64,000 nucleotides of DNA from Microvirga flavescens (GCF_003290125.1 NZ_QMKH01000008.1:62001-126000); one strand, 5' to 3'; numbered from the stretch's first letter, positions 1-10,689 are shown. Notes: a model not told the origin generated them from the sequence alone. Numbers and translations: made by a program.

Positions 1-80
1 GCGCCCGCCTCGCTTGGCAAGGCGAGCTTGGCCATTTTCCGCAGGAACGACGCGAAGAACGACTTGCCTTCCAACTCCAT
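1..80 (-). CDS. Possible 5' end of a gene cut by the window edge
   Basis: An ATG on the minus strand opens a frame of 26 codons that stays open to the window edge. It begins MELEGKSFFASFLRKMAKLA. No clear Shine-Dalgarno sequence precedes it and I do not recognise the product. The serine tRNA lies just upstream on the other strand. It could be the start of a real gene or chance; only sequence beyond the edge would tell. Confidence 0.25.
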   Translation of the reverse strand, partial: MELEGKSFFASFLRKMAKLALPSEAG

Positions 81-163
81 TTAGCGATAGAGGGACCCAC
101 ACAGCATTCGGCTCGTGGCGGAAATAGCCCGAAGCCGGCGACTTCGTAACGGAGTTGCGCGCA

Positions 164-253
164 GGAGGGGTGGCCGAGTGGTTGAAGGCGCACGCCTGGA
201 AAGTGTGTATACGGGCAACCGTATCGCGGGTTCGAATCCCGCTCCCTCCGCCA
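164..253 (+). tRNA. tRNA-Ser (anticodon GGA)
   Basis: This reads as a class II tRNA. The acceptor stem GGAGGGG pairs with TCCCTCC (last pair G-U), followed by discriminator G and an encoded CCA. The D-arm contains TGGCCGAGTGG, the anticodon loop CTGGAAA gives anticodon GGA, and a long variable arm precedes the T-arm GGGTTCGAATCCC. The GGA anticodon reads UCC and UCU serine codons. Nothing around the 3' end suggests an integrated element, since no integrase or repeated 3' end is visible. Confidence 0.96.
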
Positions 254-423
254 CTGTCTAACCCTTTGATATTATTCAGTTATTAAATTCCGCGCCAAGC
301 CTGCAAGTGGCCCCGAAATGTCGGCGCTTTTCGGCAAATCGCATTCTCTGGCAAGGCGAATTCAAGACTTCAATCACCCTCTGAGCGACTGTCGAACTCA
401 CTTCCTCTTTGAATACTGCAAGG

Positions 424-456
424 AAAAGCCCTGCCAGATGAACTCCGGCAGGGCCT
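424..456 (-). terminator. Rho-independent terminator of the RTX-protein gene
   Basis: An 8-bp stem, GCCCTGCC pairing with GGCAGGGC across an 11-nt loop, is followed on the minus strand by TTTTCC. It lies about 55 bases beyond the stop codon of the leftward RTX-protein gene, which is where that transcript should end. Confidence 0.75.
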
Positions 457-508
457 CATAAAACCGCAGGTTCAGGGTTTTCGCTTTCCCTGAGCTTGGA
501 CCCGGTCG

Positions 509-2719
509 TCAAATGACGAAGAAGTCCTTGTAGGTCATCTTGAGATTCTTGGAGAGCGTGGCGATCTGCACCTGCGAAGCCGTACCGGTGCCGTCGGCAT
601 CGTAGTACAAGGCGCCCGTCTTCTTGTTGTAGATGATCCGGTCATCCTGATCATGCGCCTTCGTGCCGGCATAAAACTCGCCAGCCTGGAGCACGCCCTC
701 CTTCGCAAGCTTCGTGAACACGCTCTTGGCCAGATGGATCGTGTCGTCCTTGACGCTGAAATCGGTGATCCTGTCCAGGTTTGCCTTGTTCACCTTGGAG
801 GACTTCGACAGCTTCGTGTCGAACACGAAGATGTCCCTGCCCAGCCCACCCGTCAGCACATCCTGACCGGCCTCACCATAGAGCTTGTCGTTGCCGCTCT
901 CGCCCGTCACGATATCGTCGCCTCCGCGCCCCTTGAGCACATTGCTGCCGGCATTGCCCTGGATGGAGTTAGCCGTGTCGCTTCCAACCAGAGAGATGCT
1001 GGCCACGCCGAATATACTGTCCGTCCGGAGGTTCTCGACTTCCGCCGAACGCGCGAGGGTAAAGCTCGTGTCTGCCACGACGGTATCGATGCCTCCGTTG
1101 GCGCTCTCGATCACCTGATCGCCTGCATCCACGCGGTAAAGATCGTTTCCGCCTTTTCCCTCCAGAATATCAGCGCCGAGCCCTCCAGCGAGTTCATTGT
1201 CTCCCGCATTGCCCGACAAATGATCGTTATGCGATGATCCGATGAGACCTTCTATGCTCACGAAGCTGTCACCAGCGGCTTCGCCGCCAGTTCCAACACC
1301 CGTTTCAAGGCTGGCCGTGACACCGCTTTGTGCGCCCTTATAGGAAGCAACATCGAAGCCGGTGCCACCATCAAGGGTATCTGCGCCCAATCCGCCATTG
1401 AGTTCATCCGAGCCCGCATCGCCATACAGCCGGTCCGCGCCACCGATGCCGCTGAGATGATCGTTCAAACGGGTGCCGACGAAGTTATCGCTGCTACCCG
1501 TACCAACCCAATCGAGCGGATCGATGCGGGGATCCAGCAACTGAGCCGCGCTGTACGGATTCTTGAACGAATCGTTACTCGTCCAGGTGATGATCAGGCG
1601 CCCATCCGGCACCGCAGCCAGCTCGAAACTTTCCAGCCCATCCCAATACTTTCCGCTCACCACAGTGTATTCGTCACTGTCATGCTGCCCAAATTTATCG
1701 AACGTGACCACACGGATGGAAGCCTCACGGCTGGATGAGGGTCCGTCGAGGCCAAGCATGTCTTGATACGCGACAGCAAAACCGCCATTGGGCAGCGCCG
1801 TAAGGGACGGCCAGCGCTGGTAATCCCGTTCAGTAATGTTGATCTGGAAATCGTCACCGGATGCTGTCCCGTCCGCGGTATAGATTCGACCGCGAATCGA
1901 ATAGCCCGATCCATCTCCTAAAACTTCGGATCTCTCGGTATAGGCGACGACAAACCGCCCATCGGCAAGTACGGTGACGCTGGGCCGAAAAGCTTTACTT
2001 CCAACCGTTTCATTGACGGTGAAGCCACCAGTGTCGACCAGTGTCCCATCCGGCCGGCAAATATAGCCGCGAATGGAGGAGCCTAGCTCACTTGTGATGA
2101 CGACATAATTGCCGTTCTTCAGAGTTGCCAGACTCTCCGGCGTTCCAGACCCGACGGAAAACACGCCTCCAATGGCGCTTCCGGTTGCATCGTATCGCTG
2201 AATTTCCGTGGAAACGGACGCTTCGTCCGAAGCGGAATAGCTGAGAACGAAGCTGCCATCGTTCATAGCCGTCAGCACGGAGTTGGATTTATACGATCCA
2301 ACCACCGGAGCATGCCGAACCGGGCTACCCGCACCTGCAGCATCGAACGCTCGGTAAAATACCTCCGACGTCAACTCTTCGCCGACGGATCCGAGCTGAG
2401 TCCAGGACACGGCGAAGCCACCATTCGCTAGCGCGACAACATCCGGATCGTTGTTGTAGATCGCATTCGCACTGGCGTTCGATGCCCTGTCGACGATGAT
2501 CTCAGAGCCGAACTTTTCGCCGTTGGCGTAGAAGCGCTGGGCATGCACGGTCGAAATCACCGTCTCTTCGCCCGTCTCCGGATCGTTGACAATCGAACTA
2601 TCCTCGCCCCAGACGAAAACGAAAGTTCCATCCTTGAGTACAGCCGTAGCGCTGTTGGTAGACAACGTGCCTGTGGCATTAAGCTTGAAGAACGGAGCGA
2701 CTGGAACGGGAGTTGCCAT
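509..2719 (-). CDS. Secreted RTX-type calcium-binding protein with propeller-like repeats
   Basis: A 736-residue protein in two parts. The first 390 residues hold seven similar units, each with a core like LxxLxdGgFvVxW (for example ALANGGFAVSW, VLADGRFVVAY, ALPNGGFAVAY), spaced 40-65 residues apart. This pattern fits a seven-bladed beta-propeller. From about residue 410 come RTX nonapeptides (GGxGxDxLxGG, for example GGLGADTLDGGTG) that bind calcium, and the C-terminus matches the uncleaved type I secretion signal region of such proteins. No N-terminal signal peptide is present, as expected for type I export, but no exporter genes are nearby. I chose the ATG with AAGGA upstream; an ATG 12 codons earlier lacks a good ribosome site. 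The role is unknown; adhesion or a surface function is a guess. Confidence 0.8.
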   Translation of the reverse strand: MATPVPVAPFFKLNATGTLSTNSATAVLKDGTFVFVWGEDSSIVNDPETGEETVISTVHAQRFYANGEKFGSEIIVDRASNASANAIYNNDPDVVALANGGFAVSWTQLGSVGEELTSEVFYRAFDAAGAGSPVRHAPVVGSYKSNSVLTAMNDGSFVLSYSASDEASVSTEIQRYDATGSAIGGVFSVGSGTPESLATLKNGNYVVITSELGSSIRGYICRPDGTLVDTGGFTVNETVGSKAFRPSVTVLADGRFVVAYTERSEVLGDGSGYSIRGRIYTADGTASGDDFQINITERDYQRWPSLTALPNGGFAVAYQDMLGLDGPSSSREASIRVVTFDKFGQHDSDEYTVVSGKYWDGLESFELAAVPDGRLIITWTSNDSFKNPYSAAQLLDPRIDPLDWVGTGSSDNFVGTRLNDHLSGIGGADRLYGDAGSDELNGGLGADTLDGGTGFDVASYKGAQSGVTASLETGVGTGGEAAGDSFVSIEGLIGSSHNDHLSGNAGDNELAGGLGADILEGKGGNDLYRVDAGDQVIESANGGIDTVVADTSFTLARSAEVENLRTDSIFGVASISLVGSDTANSIQGNAGSNVLKGRGGDDIVTGESGNDKLYGEAGQDVLTGGLGRDIFVFDTKLSKSSKVNKANLDRITDFSVKDDTIHLAKSVFTKLAKEGVLQAGEFYAGTKAHDQDDRIIYNKKTGALYYDADGTGTASQVQIATLSKNLKMTYKDFFVI

Positions 2720-2870
2720 GGCATAATCCTTTGAGGATGCGATTATTCGGCCCATGCGGGCTCGGCTGCATCCTAAAGGCGAATGCCCCGGACTTCCCTC
2801 GATGAAGCGCTAGGTTTGGGAAGATCAGAGACTTAGTCCTGGAACGTTCGATTACGAGCCCAGCTGAGGA

Positions 2871-3563
2871 CTAGACCGCATCGATCAGGCGGTAACCAAT
2901 GCCAGGCTCCGTCAGAAGAAAGCGCGGATCGGAGGGGTTGGGCTCGATCTTCTGCCGGAGCTGGCCGACATAGACCCGCAGATATTGGGTGTCGTTCTCG
3001 TGGGCAGCGCCCCAGACAGCAGTGAGGATTTGCTTGTGCGTTACCACTTTGCCTGCATGGCTCGCGAGAAAGGCGAGGAGATCGAATTCCTTGGGACTGA
3101 GGCTCACATCAGCTCCTTGTAACGTCACTCGACGTCGGGGAATGTCGATCTCCAATCCTCCTACACTGACGACCGGAGTTTCGCCCTTGCGCTGCATGCG
3201 GTGGCGCAGGGCCGTGCGCAGGCGGGCCATGAGCTCGCCCATGCCGAACGGTTTATTGACAAAGTCGTCCGCACCCAGATCAAGCGCAGCTATCTTCTCA
3301 GCCTCGCGGTCGCGGGCGGACAGTACGATGATCGGCACGTCGGACCATTCTCGCACGCGGGCGATCACGTCCTTGCCATCCATATCGGGAAGGCCGAGAT
3401 CAAGCACGACCACATCGGGCGCATCCCCTGCAATGCGCTTCAAGCCCTCGGCTGCCGTTCCTGCGCTGACCGCTTCGTAATCGTTCGCTTCAAGAGCTGG
3501 TTTGAGGAAACGGAAGATCGCTGGTTCGTCATCGATGACAAGCACCCGCGTCGGGGTGGTCAT
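2871..3563 (-). CDS. kdpE: KdpE, response regulator of the potassium-uptake operon
   Basis: An OmpR-family response regulator of 230 residues. The receiver domain has acidic residues D11/D12, phospho-acceptor D55 in VVVLDLGLPD and K104 in NKPF. A winged-helix DNA-binding domain fills about residues 130-228. It should be phosphorylated by the adjacent sensor KdpD and activate the kdp promoter when potassium is scarce. Its ATG overlaps the KdpD stop codon (ATGA), so the two are translationally coupled. A longer reading of the same frame from further upstream lies inside kdpD and has no advantage. Confidence 0.95.
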   Translation of the reverse strand: MTTPTRVLVIDDEPAIFRFLKPALEANDYEAVSAGTAAEGLKRIAGDAPDVVVLDLGLPDMDGKDVIARVREWSDVPIIVLSARDREAEKIAALDLGADDFVNKPFGMGELMARLRTALRHRMQRKGETPVVSVGGLEIDIPRRRVTLQGADVSLSPKEFDLLAFLASHAGKVVTHKQILTAVWGAAHENDTQYLRVYVGQLRQKIEPNPSDPRFLLTEPGIGYRLIDAV

Positions 3564-6241
3564 GGCTTTGTCTCCTTCAGCGGCAGCCGGATCGAGATGC
3601 ACGCGCCGTGGCCGTCTGCGACAGGGCTTTCCGCAGCAATCGATCCGCCATGCGCATCGACAATCCCTTTCGCGATCGCAAGTCCCAGCCCCGTGCCTTC
3701 GCCCCCGTCGCCGTCTTGTTCGCGGCCACGGGCAAACTTTTCGAAAACCTTCGGGAGCAGCGTTGAGGAAATGCCCGGTCCATTGTCCGTCACGCAGAGC
3801 ACGATCTCACCTCCCTCCTGATGCGCCGCCAGCTCGACCTGCGCCTCAGGTCCTGCATAGCGGACGGCATTGCCGACGATGTTGGCAAGAGCCTGATCGA
3901 GCAGAGAAGGATCGGCCAGAACGAAGGGAATATCCGGCTCGATGGCAACCCGGAAGCCTTGCGTCGCCCCCCGCCGTCTCGCGAGAGCCACGACCCTGTC
4001 GAAGGCCTCCCGGACATCGACCCAATCACGGCGAAGCTCAAGGGCTCCTGCCTCGACGCGCGTCATCGACAACAGGTTGCGGACCATGCGATCGAGATGC
4101 TCCGCCTCGTCCTTCACCTGATCGAGCAGATCTTGGCGGGCGCGTTCCGGCATTCTCGGCCCGTAGTCGATGAGGCTGGTCGCCGCTCCGAGGATGGAAG
4201 CGAGAGGCGTGCGGAAGTCATGGCTGATCGAGGTCAGCAGTGTGTTGCGTACCCGTTCAGTCTCGGTCGCAGTATGGGCTGCCGTGATTTCGCGGGCCAG
4301 CCGTGCCCGCTCCATGGCTGCGGCCGTCAGCTCCGTAACAGTCTCGGCGAGGGTCCGGGCTTCCGAGTCGAGCATGTTTCCATCAAGCGCAAGGCCCATG
4401 ACTCCGACACGGCCATGGGAGGAGCGCAGGGGCAGAAAGAGCCAGCGGGCCGACGGCAATGTCCCTGTTCCAGCGCCAGCCGCCTCGTCCTTCTCGTAAG
4501 CCCAGCGTGCCGCCGAGGCTGAAGCGGTATCGAGCTGGTCTTCCGGAGGCCAGGAGGCCGCAAGCTCAAGGATGTCGTTCTGGGGCAGGAGGATTGCGGC
4601 CGGACGATGAAGATAGCCGTTCAATTCGACGACGGCTCCCTCGGCGACCGCATTGGCATCGGGGAAGCTCGACAGCCTGCGAGTAAACTCGTAGAGCCGT
4701 CGCGTTGCCCGCGCCCGGCTGACGGCAGCCGAAGCCTGCTCCCGCGCCCGTCCGGCAATGGCCGAGGTTAGAACGGCCGCGCCAAGAAAGATAAACAGAG
4801 CAAGCAGCTCGTGCGGGCGGGCGACTGTGAAGGTGTAGACCGGGTCGATGAAGAAGAAATTATAGCCAAGAAACGACAGGATCGAGCTGACAACGGCGGG
4901 CCAGATCCCGAACCGAACGGCAGCGAACAGCACGGCCACCAGGAAGATCATCGAGACGTTCGGCAGCGAGACCACGGAGGTCATCGCCAGCCCGATAACA
5001 ATAGCCGCGGCAACGGCAAGGGCGGACCACAGGAAAGGCGCCCACGACTGGCTGACCTTCATCCGTGATATGCGATTCCACCATCGCACCTTCCGAGCTT
5101 GCCCGTCCTTGGGGGTCACGACATGAATGGCGATGTCCTCGGCATGATGAACCAGTTGATGGGGCAAGGAATGCCCGACAAGTTCGGACCATAAGCCACC
5201 ACGGGATCGTCCTACCACGATCTGTGTGACGTTCTCAAACCGAGCGAAGCGCAGAAGCTCCTGAACCATATCACCAGCGACGAGAGTTTTGGTCTCCTCG
5301 GCGCCCAGGCGCTCGGCAAGTTGAAGCGCCTCGTCGACGCGCCGCCGTTCCTCGTTATCGAGGATCGTGCCTGGCCGTTCCACGGTCACGGCAAGCCAAG
5401 GAGCACCAATCGCATCGGCCAACCTTTTGGCATGGCGCACCACCGCCGGTGAGCTCTCGTCGGTGCCGACACAGACCAGGATGCGCTCCCCTGCCGCCCA
5501 GGGCCCTTCGACGCCGCCGCTCTGCATCCGTTCGAGCAGATCGCTGTCGATGCGCTCGGCGGCACGACGCAGCGCCAACTCGCGCAGGGCAACGAGGTTG
5601 TTGGGACGGAAGAAATTGTCAACGGCGCGAGCTGCCGTATCCTGAACGTAGACCTTTCCCTCTGCCAGCCTTTTGAGAAGCTCATCCGGAGGCAGATCGA
5701 CCAGAACGAGTTCATCTGCTTCGTCGAAAGCCGTATCCGGTACGGTCTCGCGCACGCGAACGCGTGTGATGCGCTGAATGACATCGTTGAGGCTTTCGAG
5801 ATGCTGGATGTTCAGCGTCGTCCAGACGTCGATCCCCGTCGCCAGCAGCTCCTCGATATCCTGCCACCGCTTCGGATGACGGCTGCCCGGGGCATTGGTG
5901 TGGGCATATTCGTCAACGAGGATGAGCCGAGGACGGCGCAGAAGCGCGGCATCGAGATCGAATTCCTGCACCATCCGGCCCCGGTAAGGGACTGACAGTC
6001 GAGGCAGGATCTCGAAGCCTTGCAGAAGCTCTTCCGTTTCCTGACGCCCGTGGGTTTCGACAAGGCCGATCACCACGTCTGTCCCGCCTTCCCGTGCCGT
6101 CCGCCCGGCCTGGAGCATGGCATAGGTCTTCCCAACGCCAGGAGCCGCCCCAAGAAAAATCTTGAGGCGGCCACGACCCTCGCGGTTGGCGAGGGTAAGA
6201 AGCGCGTCGGGGGACGCACGGGGCGTCTCAGTCAGAGCCAT
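3560..6241 (-). CDS. kdpD: KdpD, sensor histidine kinase for potassium limitation
   Basis: A membrane histidine kinase of 893 residues, the usual KdpD length. In order it shows the N-terminal KdpD domain with Walker A GAAPGVGKT (residues 31-39), a universal-stress-protein-like domain (about 250-370), four closely spaced transmembrane helices (about 400-500), a GAF-like region, the phospho-acceptor segment SISHDFRTPLAS, and a C-terminal ATPase domain ending in GEGTGLGLAIAKG. It senses potassium or turgor stress and phosphorylates KdpE. The start chosen is the ATG with GGAGG ten bases upstream; an in-frame TTG nine codons earlier is less likely. It lies about 45 bases after kdpC. Confidence 0.95.
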   Translation of the reverse strand: MALTETPRASPDALLTLANREGRGRLKIFLGAAPGVGKTYAMLQAGRTAREGGTDVVIGLVETHGRQETEELLQGFEILPRLSVPYRGRMVQEFDLDAALLRRPRLILVDEYAHTNAPGSRHPKRWQDIEELLATGIDVWTTLNIQHLESLNDVIQRITRVRVRETVPDTAFDEADELVLVDLPPDELLKRLAEGKVYVQDTAARAVDNFFRPNNLVALRELALRRAAERIDSDLLERMQSGGVEGPWAAGERILVCVGTDESSPAVVRHAKRLADAIGAPWLAVTVERPGTILDNEERRRVDEALQLAERLGAEETKTLVAGDMVQELLRFARFENVTQIVVGRSRGGLWSELVGHSLPHQLVHHAEDIAIHVVTPKDGQARKVRWWNRISRMKVSQSWAPFLWSALAVAAAIVIGLAMTSVVSLPNVSMIFLVAVLFAAVRFGIWPAVVSSILSFLGYNFFFIDPVYTFTVARPHELLALFIFLGAAVLTSAIAGRAREQASAAVSRARATRRLYEFTRRLSSFPDANAVAEGAVVELNGYLHRPAAILLPQNDILELAASWPPEDQLDTASASAARWAYEKDEAAGAGTGTLPSARWLFLPLRSSHGRVGVMGLALDGNMLDSEARTLAETVTELTAAAMERARLAREITAAHTATETERVRNTLLTSISHDFRTPLASILGAATSLIDYGPRMPERARQDLLDQVKDEAEHLDRMVRNLLSMTRVEAGALELRRDWVDVREAFDRVVALARRRGATQGFRVAIEPDIPFVLADPSLLDQALANIVGNAVRYAGPEAQVELAAHQEGGEIVLCVTDNGPGISSTLLPKVFEKFARGREQDGDGGEGTGLGLAIAKGIVDAHGGSIAAESPVADGHGACISIRLPLKETKP

Positions 6242-6287
6242 CAGGACGGGGCCTCCGCTATCCCACAATAAGCCATTGCGGCACCCC

Positions 6288-6887
6288 TCAAGAACCCAGT
6301 TTGTCTAGCGCCTGGTTAACCCGCAGAACATTGACCCGTGGCTCTCCAAGGAGGCCGAATGTCCGCCCCTCCGTTGCAGTTTCGATGACCTGTCGCACCT
6401 GAGCCTCGGACATGTTTCTGACTGAGGCAATTCGAGCGACTTGAGCCTTCGCGAAGGCAGGGGAGATATGCGGATCGAGGCCGCTGCCGGACGTGGTGAT
6501 GGCATCGCCTGGAATTGGCTGTGCCAATCCGGCTTTGCGCCAGGCATCCGAGGACGCCGTCAGACGATCCGCCAGCTTCTGGGATGTCGGCCCCAGATTG
6601 GATCCTGTCGAAGCCGCCGCATTGTAAGGAGCATCCACCGTCTTCGATGGATCATTGGGATCGGCTGCACTCGTGGCCGAGGGACGCGGCCAGAGATAGC
6701 GGTCGGACGTGAAGGTCTGCCCGATCAGGTCGGATCCGACCACGTTGCCATTCTTTTCGATGAGACTCCCATTGGCCTGCGCGGGAAAGAGAGCCTGTCC
6801 GATGCCCGTCACGGCGAAGGGATAGGCAAGTCCCGTCAGGGCTGTGAACAGCAGGAGCAGGACAAGTGCGGGACGAAGGTAAGACAT
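6288..6887 (-). CDS. kdpC: KdpC, small subunit of the potassium-transporting ATPase
   Basis: A 199-residue KdpC with one N-terminal transmembrane helix (about residues 5-30, rich in Leu and Ala) and a periplasmic domain with the family segments GSDLIGQ, RPSAT and the conserved end GEPRVNVLRVNQALD. In the KdpFABC complex it bridges KdpA and KdpB and helps ATP binding. It begins 12 bases after kdpB with an AGGAGG-type ribosome site and so belongs to the same transcript. Nothing unusual is seen. Confidence 0.95.
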   Translation of the reverse strand: MSYLRPALVLLLLFTALTGLAYPFAVTGIGQALFPAQANGSLIEKNGNVVGSDLIGQTFTSDRYLWPRPSATSAADPNDPSKTVDAPYNAAASTGSNLGPTSQKLADRLTASSDAWRKAGLAQPIPGDAITTSGSGLDPHISPAFAKAQVARIASVRNMSEAQVRQVIETATEGRTFGLLGEPRVNVLRVNQALDKLGS

Positions 6888-6899
6888 GTCGGCCTCCTG

Positions 6900-8957
6900 T
6901 TAAGCCCAGCCAATCACGGTGACCGCAAGGTCGATGATCTTGATGCCGATGAACGGCACGACGATGCCGCCGAGGCCGTACACCAGAAGATTGCGGCGCA
7001 GCAGAGTTGCCGCACCGAGCGGACGGTAGGAGACGCCCCGCAAGGCAAGCGGGATCAGCGCGATGATGACAAGGGCATTGAAGATCACTGCCGAGAGAAT
7101 GGCGCTCTGTGGTGTCGAGAGGCCCATGACATTGAGGCTCCTGAGTTCAGGGATCGCCGTTACGAACAGAGCCGGGATGATCGCGAAGTATTTGGCGACA
7201 TCGTTCGCGATGGAAAACGTGGTCAGCGATCCACGTGTCATGAGGAGCTGCTTGCCGATGCCGACGATCTCGATGAGCTTCGTCGGATTGGAGTCGAGAT
7301 CCACCATGTTGCCTGCCTCGCGTGCAGCCTGTGTGCCGGACTGCATGGCAACGCCGACATCCGCCTGAGCCAAGGCCGGGGCGTCGTTCGTGCCGTCGCC
7401 GCACATGGCGACGAGACGCCCTTCGACTTGCGCACGGCGAATGTAATCGAGTTTGTCCTGCGGCGTTGCCTCTGCAATGAAGTCGTCAACGCCTGCTTCC
7501 GAGGCAATGGCCGCCGCCGTCACCGGATTGTCCCCGGTCACCATGACGGTGCGAATGCCCATGCGGCGCAACTCCGCAAAGCGTTCCTTGATGTCGGCTT
7601 TCACCACGTCCTTCAGGTGAATGACGCCGAGAAGCCTGCTCCCGTCGGTCAATCCAAGCGGAGTTCCACCCGAGCGGGCAATGCGATCCACGGCAGCGGC
7701 GAAGCCTGTGTCAGAAACGTTCTTTCCGCTGGCGTCACGCACGAAACGGAGCACGGCATCAACGGCTCCTTTTCGCAAAGTGCGCGTGCCGAGATCGACG
7801 CCGGAAAGGCGGGTTGTCGCAGAGAATTCGATGAAACGTACATTCTCCGGAGACTGCTCCGGGGCTTTCACGCCGTACTTGTCCTGAACCAGCGTCACGA
7901 TGGAACGGCCCTCCGCTGTCTCGTCCGCGAGGCTAGCGAGAAGAGCCGCCTCGGCCGCCTCATGCTCCGTGACACCGGAAACCGGGATGATCTCGGATGC
8001 CATGCGGTTGCCGAAGGTGATGGTCCCTGTTTTGTCGAGAAGCAGCGTGTCCACGTCGCCCGCCGCTTCCACAGCGCGCCCTGACATGGCCAGCACATTG
8101 AAGCGGATGAGGCGATCCATGCCCGCGATGCCGATGGCCGAGAGAAGGCCGCCAATGGTCGTCGGGATCAATGTCACGAGCAGCGCCACCAGGACCGGGA
8201 CAGGAACATCGGCGCCCGAGTAGCGCCCCAAACCTGCAAGCGTCACGACAGCAATCAGGAAGACGATGGTCATGCCCGCCAGGAGAACGTTGAGGGCGAT
8301 CTCGTTCGGGGTCTTCTGGCGCTCAGCCCCCTCCACGAGTGCGATCATCCGGTCCAGGAACGAGGAACCGGACGCCGCCGTGATACGGATGACGAGCCAG
8401 TCGGAAATCACGGTCGTGCCGCCTGTGACGGCGGAGCGGTCGCCGCCCGACTCGCGAATGACGGGCGCGGATTCGCCTGTGATCGCTGCCTCATTGACCG
8501 AGGCGATGCCTTCCACAATTTCGCCGTCTCCGGGGATCAGATCCCCCGCCTCCACCAGAACGAAATCTCCCACTTTCAGATCGAGAGCCGGCACCGTTGC
8601 ATGATGCCCCTTTTGCTCAGGATCGTAGAGTCGTCTGGCGATGGTCTGCGTGCGTGCCTGGCGCAAAGTGTCTGCCTGCGCCCGGCCGCGCCCTTCGGCC
8701 ACGGCCTCCGCGAAATTGGCGAAGATCACCGTGAACCAGAGCCATGCCGCGATCTGCCCCGTGAAGAACGCGGATGCGCCTGCCACGAGATCGCGGGCGA
8801 ACAGAACGGTCACCAACAAGGCCACCACTTCCGTCACAAAGATGACCGGGTTGCGGATGAGGTCGCCGGGATTGAGCTTCTTGACGGAGTCGAGGACCGC
8901 TTGGCGCAGGATTGCTCCATCGAACATCGAGATGGTCGGTTGAATATGCTTGCTCAT
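6900..8957 (-). CDS. kdpB: KdpB, P-type ATPase catalytic subunit
   Basis: A 685-residue P-type ATPase that drives high-affinity potassium uptake. The phosphorylated aspartate is D308 in [10 protein letters not shown]; the actuator loop TGES is at 160-163; the hinge motif [10 protein letters not shown] lies in the second half. The N-terminal transmembrane pair, the central helices around [11 protein letters not shown] and the three C-terminal helices are all visible, so the protein is full length. It begins ten bases after the kdpA stop codon. S162 of the TGES loop, a known inhibitory phosphorylation site in Escherichia coli KdpB, is conserved. Confidence 0.97.
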   Translation of the reverse strand: MSKHIQPTISMFDGAILRQAVLDSVKKLNPGDLIRNPVIFVTEVVALLVTVLFARDLVAGASAFFTGQIAAWLWFTVIFANFAEAVAEGRGRAQADTLRQARTQTIARRLYDPEQKGHHATVPALDLKVGDFVLVEAGDLIPGDGEIVEGIASVNEAAITGESAPVIRESGGDRSAVTGGTTVISDWLVIRITAASGSSFLDRMIALVEGAERQKTPNEIALNVLLAGMTIVFLIAVVTLAGLGRYSGADVPVPVLVALLVTLIPTTIGGLLSAIGIAGMDRLIRFNVLAMSGRAVEAAGDVDTLLLDKTGTITFGNRMASEIIPVSGVTEHEAAEAALLASLADETAEGRSIVTLVQDKYGVKAPEQSPENVRFIEFSATTRLSGVDLGTRTLRKGAVDAVLRFVRDASGKNVSDTGFAAAVDRIARSGGTPLGLTDGSRLLGVIHLKDVVKADIKERFAELRRMGIRTVMVTGDNPVTAAAIASEAGVDDFIAEATPQDKLDYIRRAQVEGRLVAMCGDGTNDAPALAQADVGVAMQSGTQAAREAGNMVDLDSNPTKLIEIVGIGKQLLMTRGSLTTFSIANDVAKYFAIIPALFVTAIPELRSLNVMGLSTPQSAILSAVIFNALVIIALIPLALRGVSYRPLGAATLLRRNLLVYGLGGIVVPFIGIKIIDLAVTVIGWA

Positions 8958-8967
8958 GGAGCACCTG

Positions 8968-10677
8968 TCAGAATGTTTTACCAGTTAGCATCATCACCTG
9001 CTCGGCGATGGGGCCGAGGGCGAGAGCCGGGAAAAACTGGAGACCGCCGAGGATCAGGATCACGCCGATCAAAAGGCCGATGAACAGCGGCCCATGGGTC
9101 GGAAACGTGCCCGTTGAAGACTCGAGCTTTGTCTTGGCCGCGAGCGAACCCGCGATGGCCAGCATCGGCACGATGTAGGCGAAGCGGCCCAGCAGCATCG
9201 CAAGCCCGAGCGTCGTGTTGTACCAGGGCGAATTGGCGGTGAGTCCGGCAAAGGCGGAGCCATTGTTTCCTGTGGCTGACGAATAGGCGTAGAGGATCTC
9301 CGAGAGGCCGTGCGGCCCGGCATTGAGCAGCCCGGCGAGCCCCTGCGGGAGCACGGCGGCAACCGCCGAGAAGCCCAGGATGGCGGTCGGCAGGATCAGG
9401 ACGGCCAGCATCGCCATCTTGACCTCCTTCGCCTCGATCTTCTTGCCGAGATACTCCGGCGTGCGGCCCACCATGAGTCCCCCGACGAACACGGCGATGA
9501 TCGCCATAACGAGGATGCCGTAGAGACCTGAGCCGACACCGCCCGGAAGGATTTCGCCAAGTTGCATCAGGAACATCGGAATAAGTCCGCCGATGGGCGT
9601 GAAGCTCGCGTGCATCGCGTTCACTGCGCCGCAGGACAGGCCCGTCGTGACGGCAGCCCAGAGAGCGGACAGAGCAAGTCCGAAGCGGACCTCCTTGCCC
9701 TCCATATTGCCGTCCGCAGGGTTGATCCCAGCCTGATGCAGCATCGGCGTTCCTGCCGCTTCCGCTGCATAAGTGATCGCGATGCCTGCCACGAGCAGGA
9801 TGCCCATCACCCAGACCAGAGCACGAGCCTGTCGGCTGTCACCGATCAGCCGCCCGAAGGTGAAAACGATGGCGACCGAGATCACCAGCATCTGCCAAAT
9901 CTGGACGAAGTTCGTCAGAGCCGTCGGATTCTCGAAGGGGTGGGCAGCATTCACGTTGAAGAAGCCGCCGCCATTAGTGCCGAGCTGTTTGATCGCGATC
10001 TGGCTGGCGACAGGTCCGAGGGCAACCGTCTGCTTGGCGCCCTCCAGCGTCGTCGCATCGACGGATGCGAGCATCGTCTGTGGCATCCCGAGTGCCACGA
10101 GCAGAATGGCCGTGACAAATGACAATGGCAGAAGCAGATAGAGGGTCGAGCGGGTCATATCGACCCAGAAGTTGCCGACCGTGCCTGCCTTGGAGCGGGC
10201 AAAACCCCGGACCAGCGCCATCGCCAAGGCAAGCCCCGTCGCAGCGGAGAGAAAGTTCTGCACAGTCAGCCCCGCCATCTGCGAAAGATGGCTCATAGTC
10301 GTCTCGCCGGCATAGGATTGCCAGTTTGTGTTGGTGACGAACGAGACCGCGGTATTGAAAGCGAGATCGGGAGAAAGCGCTCCAAAACTCTGCGGATTGA
10401 AAGGCAGGAAACCTTGCAGTCTCAAAATAGCGTAGAGCAGCACAAAGCCCGCCGCGTTGAACAGGAGCATCGCAAAGGCGTAAGCCCGCCAGCCTTGCTC
10501 GCGGGCGGGATCGACACCTGCCAGAGCATAGAAGCCGCGCTCAACAGGTCCAAGCACGGGCGAAAGAAGGGTGCGCTTTCCTGCATAGACCTTGGCCATG
10601 AAGGCACCGAGCGGCACGGCCGCCAGCAGGACGGTTGCGAGAATGATGGCAATTTGGAGCCAACCGTTGAGGATCAT
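8968..10677 (-). CDS. kdpA: KdpA, potassium-channel-like subunit
   Basis: A 569-residue membrane protein of the superfamily of K+ transporters. It has about ten transmembrane helices and the selectivity-filter-type segments expected in KdpA, such as the regions around [17 protein letters not shown] and ATGNNGSAF. It binds and conducts potassium into the complex while KdpB supplies energy. Together with kdpF, B and C it forms a complete structural operon, and nothing in it appears damaged. It starts 12 bases after kdpF, whose stop overlaps the AGGAGG ribosome-binding site of kdpA. Confidence 0.97.
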   Translation of the reverse strand: MILNGWLQIAIILATVLLAAVPLGAFMAKVYAGKRTLLSPVLGPVERGFYALAGVDPAREQGWRAYAFAMLLFNAAGFVLLYAILRLQGFLPFNPQSFGALSPDLAFNTAVSFVTNTNWQSYAGETTMSHLSQMAGLTVQNFLSAATGLALAMALVRGFARSKAGTVGNFWVDMTRSTLYLLLPLSFVTAILLVALGMPQTMLASVDATTLEGAKQTVALGPVASQIAIKQLGTNGGGFFNVNAAHPFENPTALTNFVQIWQMLVISVAIVFTFGRLIGDSRQARALVWVMGILLVAGIAITYAAEAAGTPMLHQAGINPADGNMEGKEVRFGLALSALWAAVTTGLSCGAVNAMHASFTPIGGLIPMFLMQLGEILPGGVGSGLYGILVMAIIAVFVGGLMVGRTPEYLGKKIEAKEVKMAMLAVLILPTAILGFSAVAAVLPQGLAGLLNAGPHGLSEILYAYSSATGNNGSAFAGLTANSPWYNTTLGLAMLLGRFAYIVPMLAIAGSLAAKTKLESSTGTFPTHGPLFIGLLIGVILILGGLQFFPALALGPIAEQVMMLTGKTF

Positions 10678-10689
10678 TGGCTGGACCTC

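Noticed and set aside
164-253. tRNA-Ser as attachment site of an integrated element
   Set aside because: No integrase gene and no repeat of the tRNA 3' end was seen in the window, and the catabolic region starts 11 kb away behind the kdp operon.
257-272. TCTAAC followed by CCTTTGATAT after the tRNA, as a further operator copy
   Set aside because: The right half does not match GTTnGA at all and there is no start codon nearby that it would serve.
6441-8084. A 547-codon open frame on the plus strand
   Set aside because: It is antisense to kdpC and kdpB, both of which are unmistakable. It has no domain and no promoter or ribosome site.
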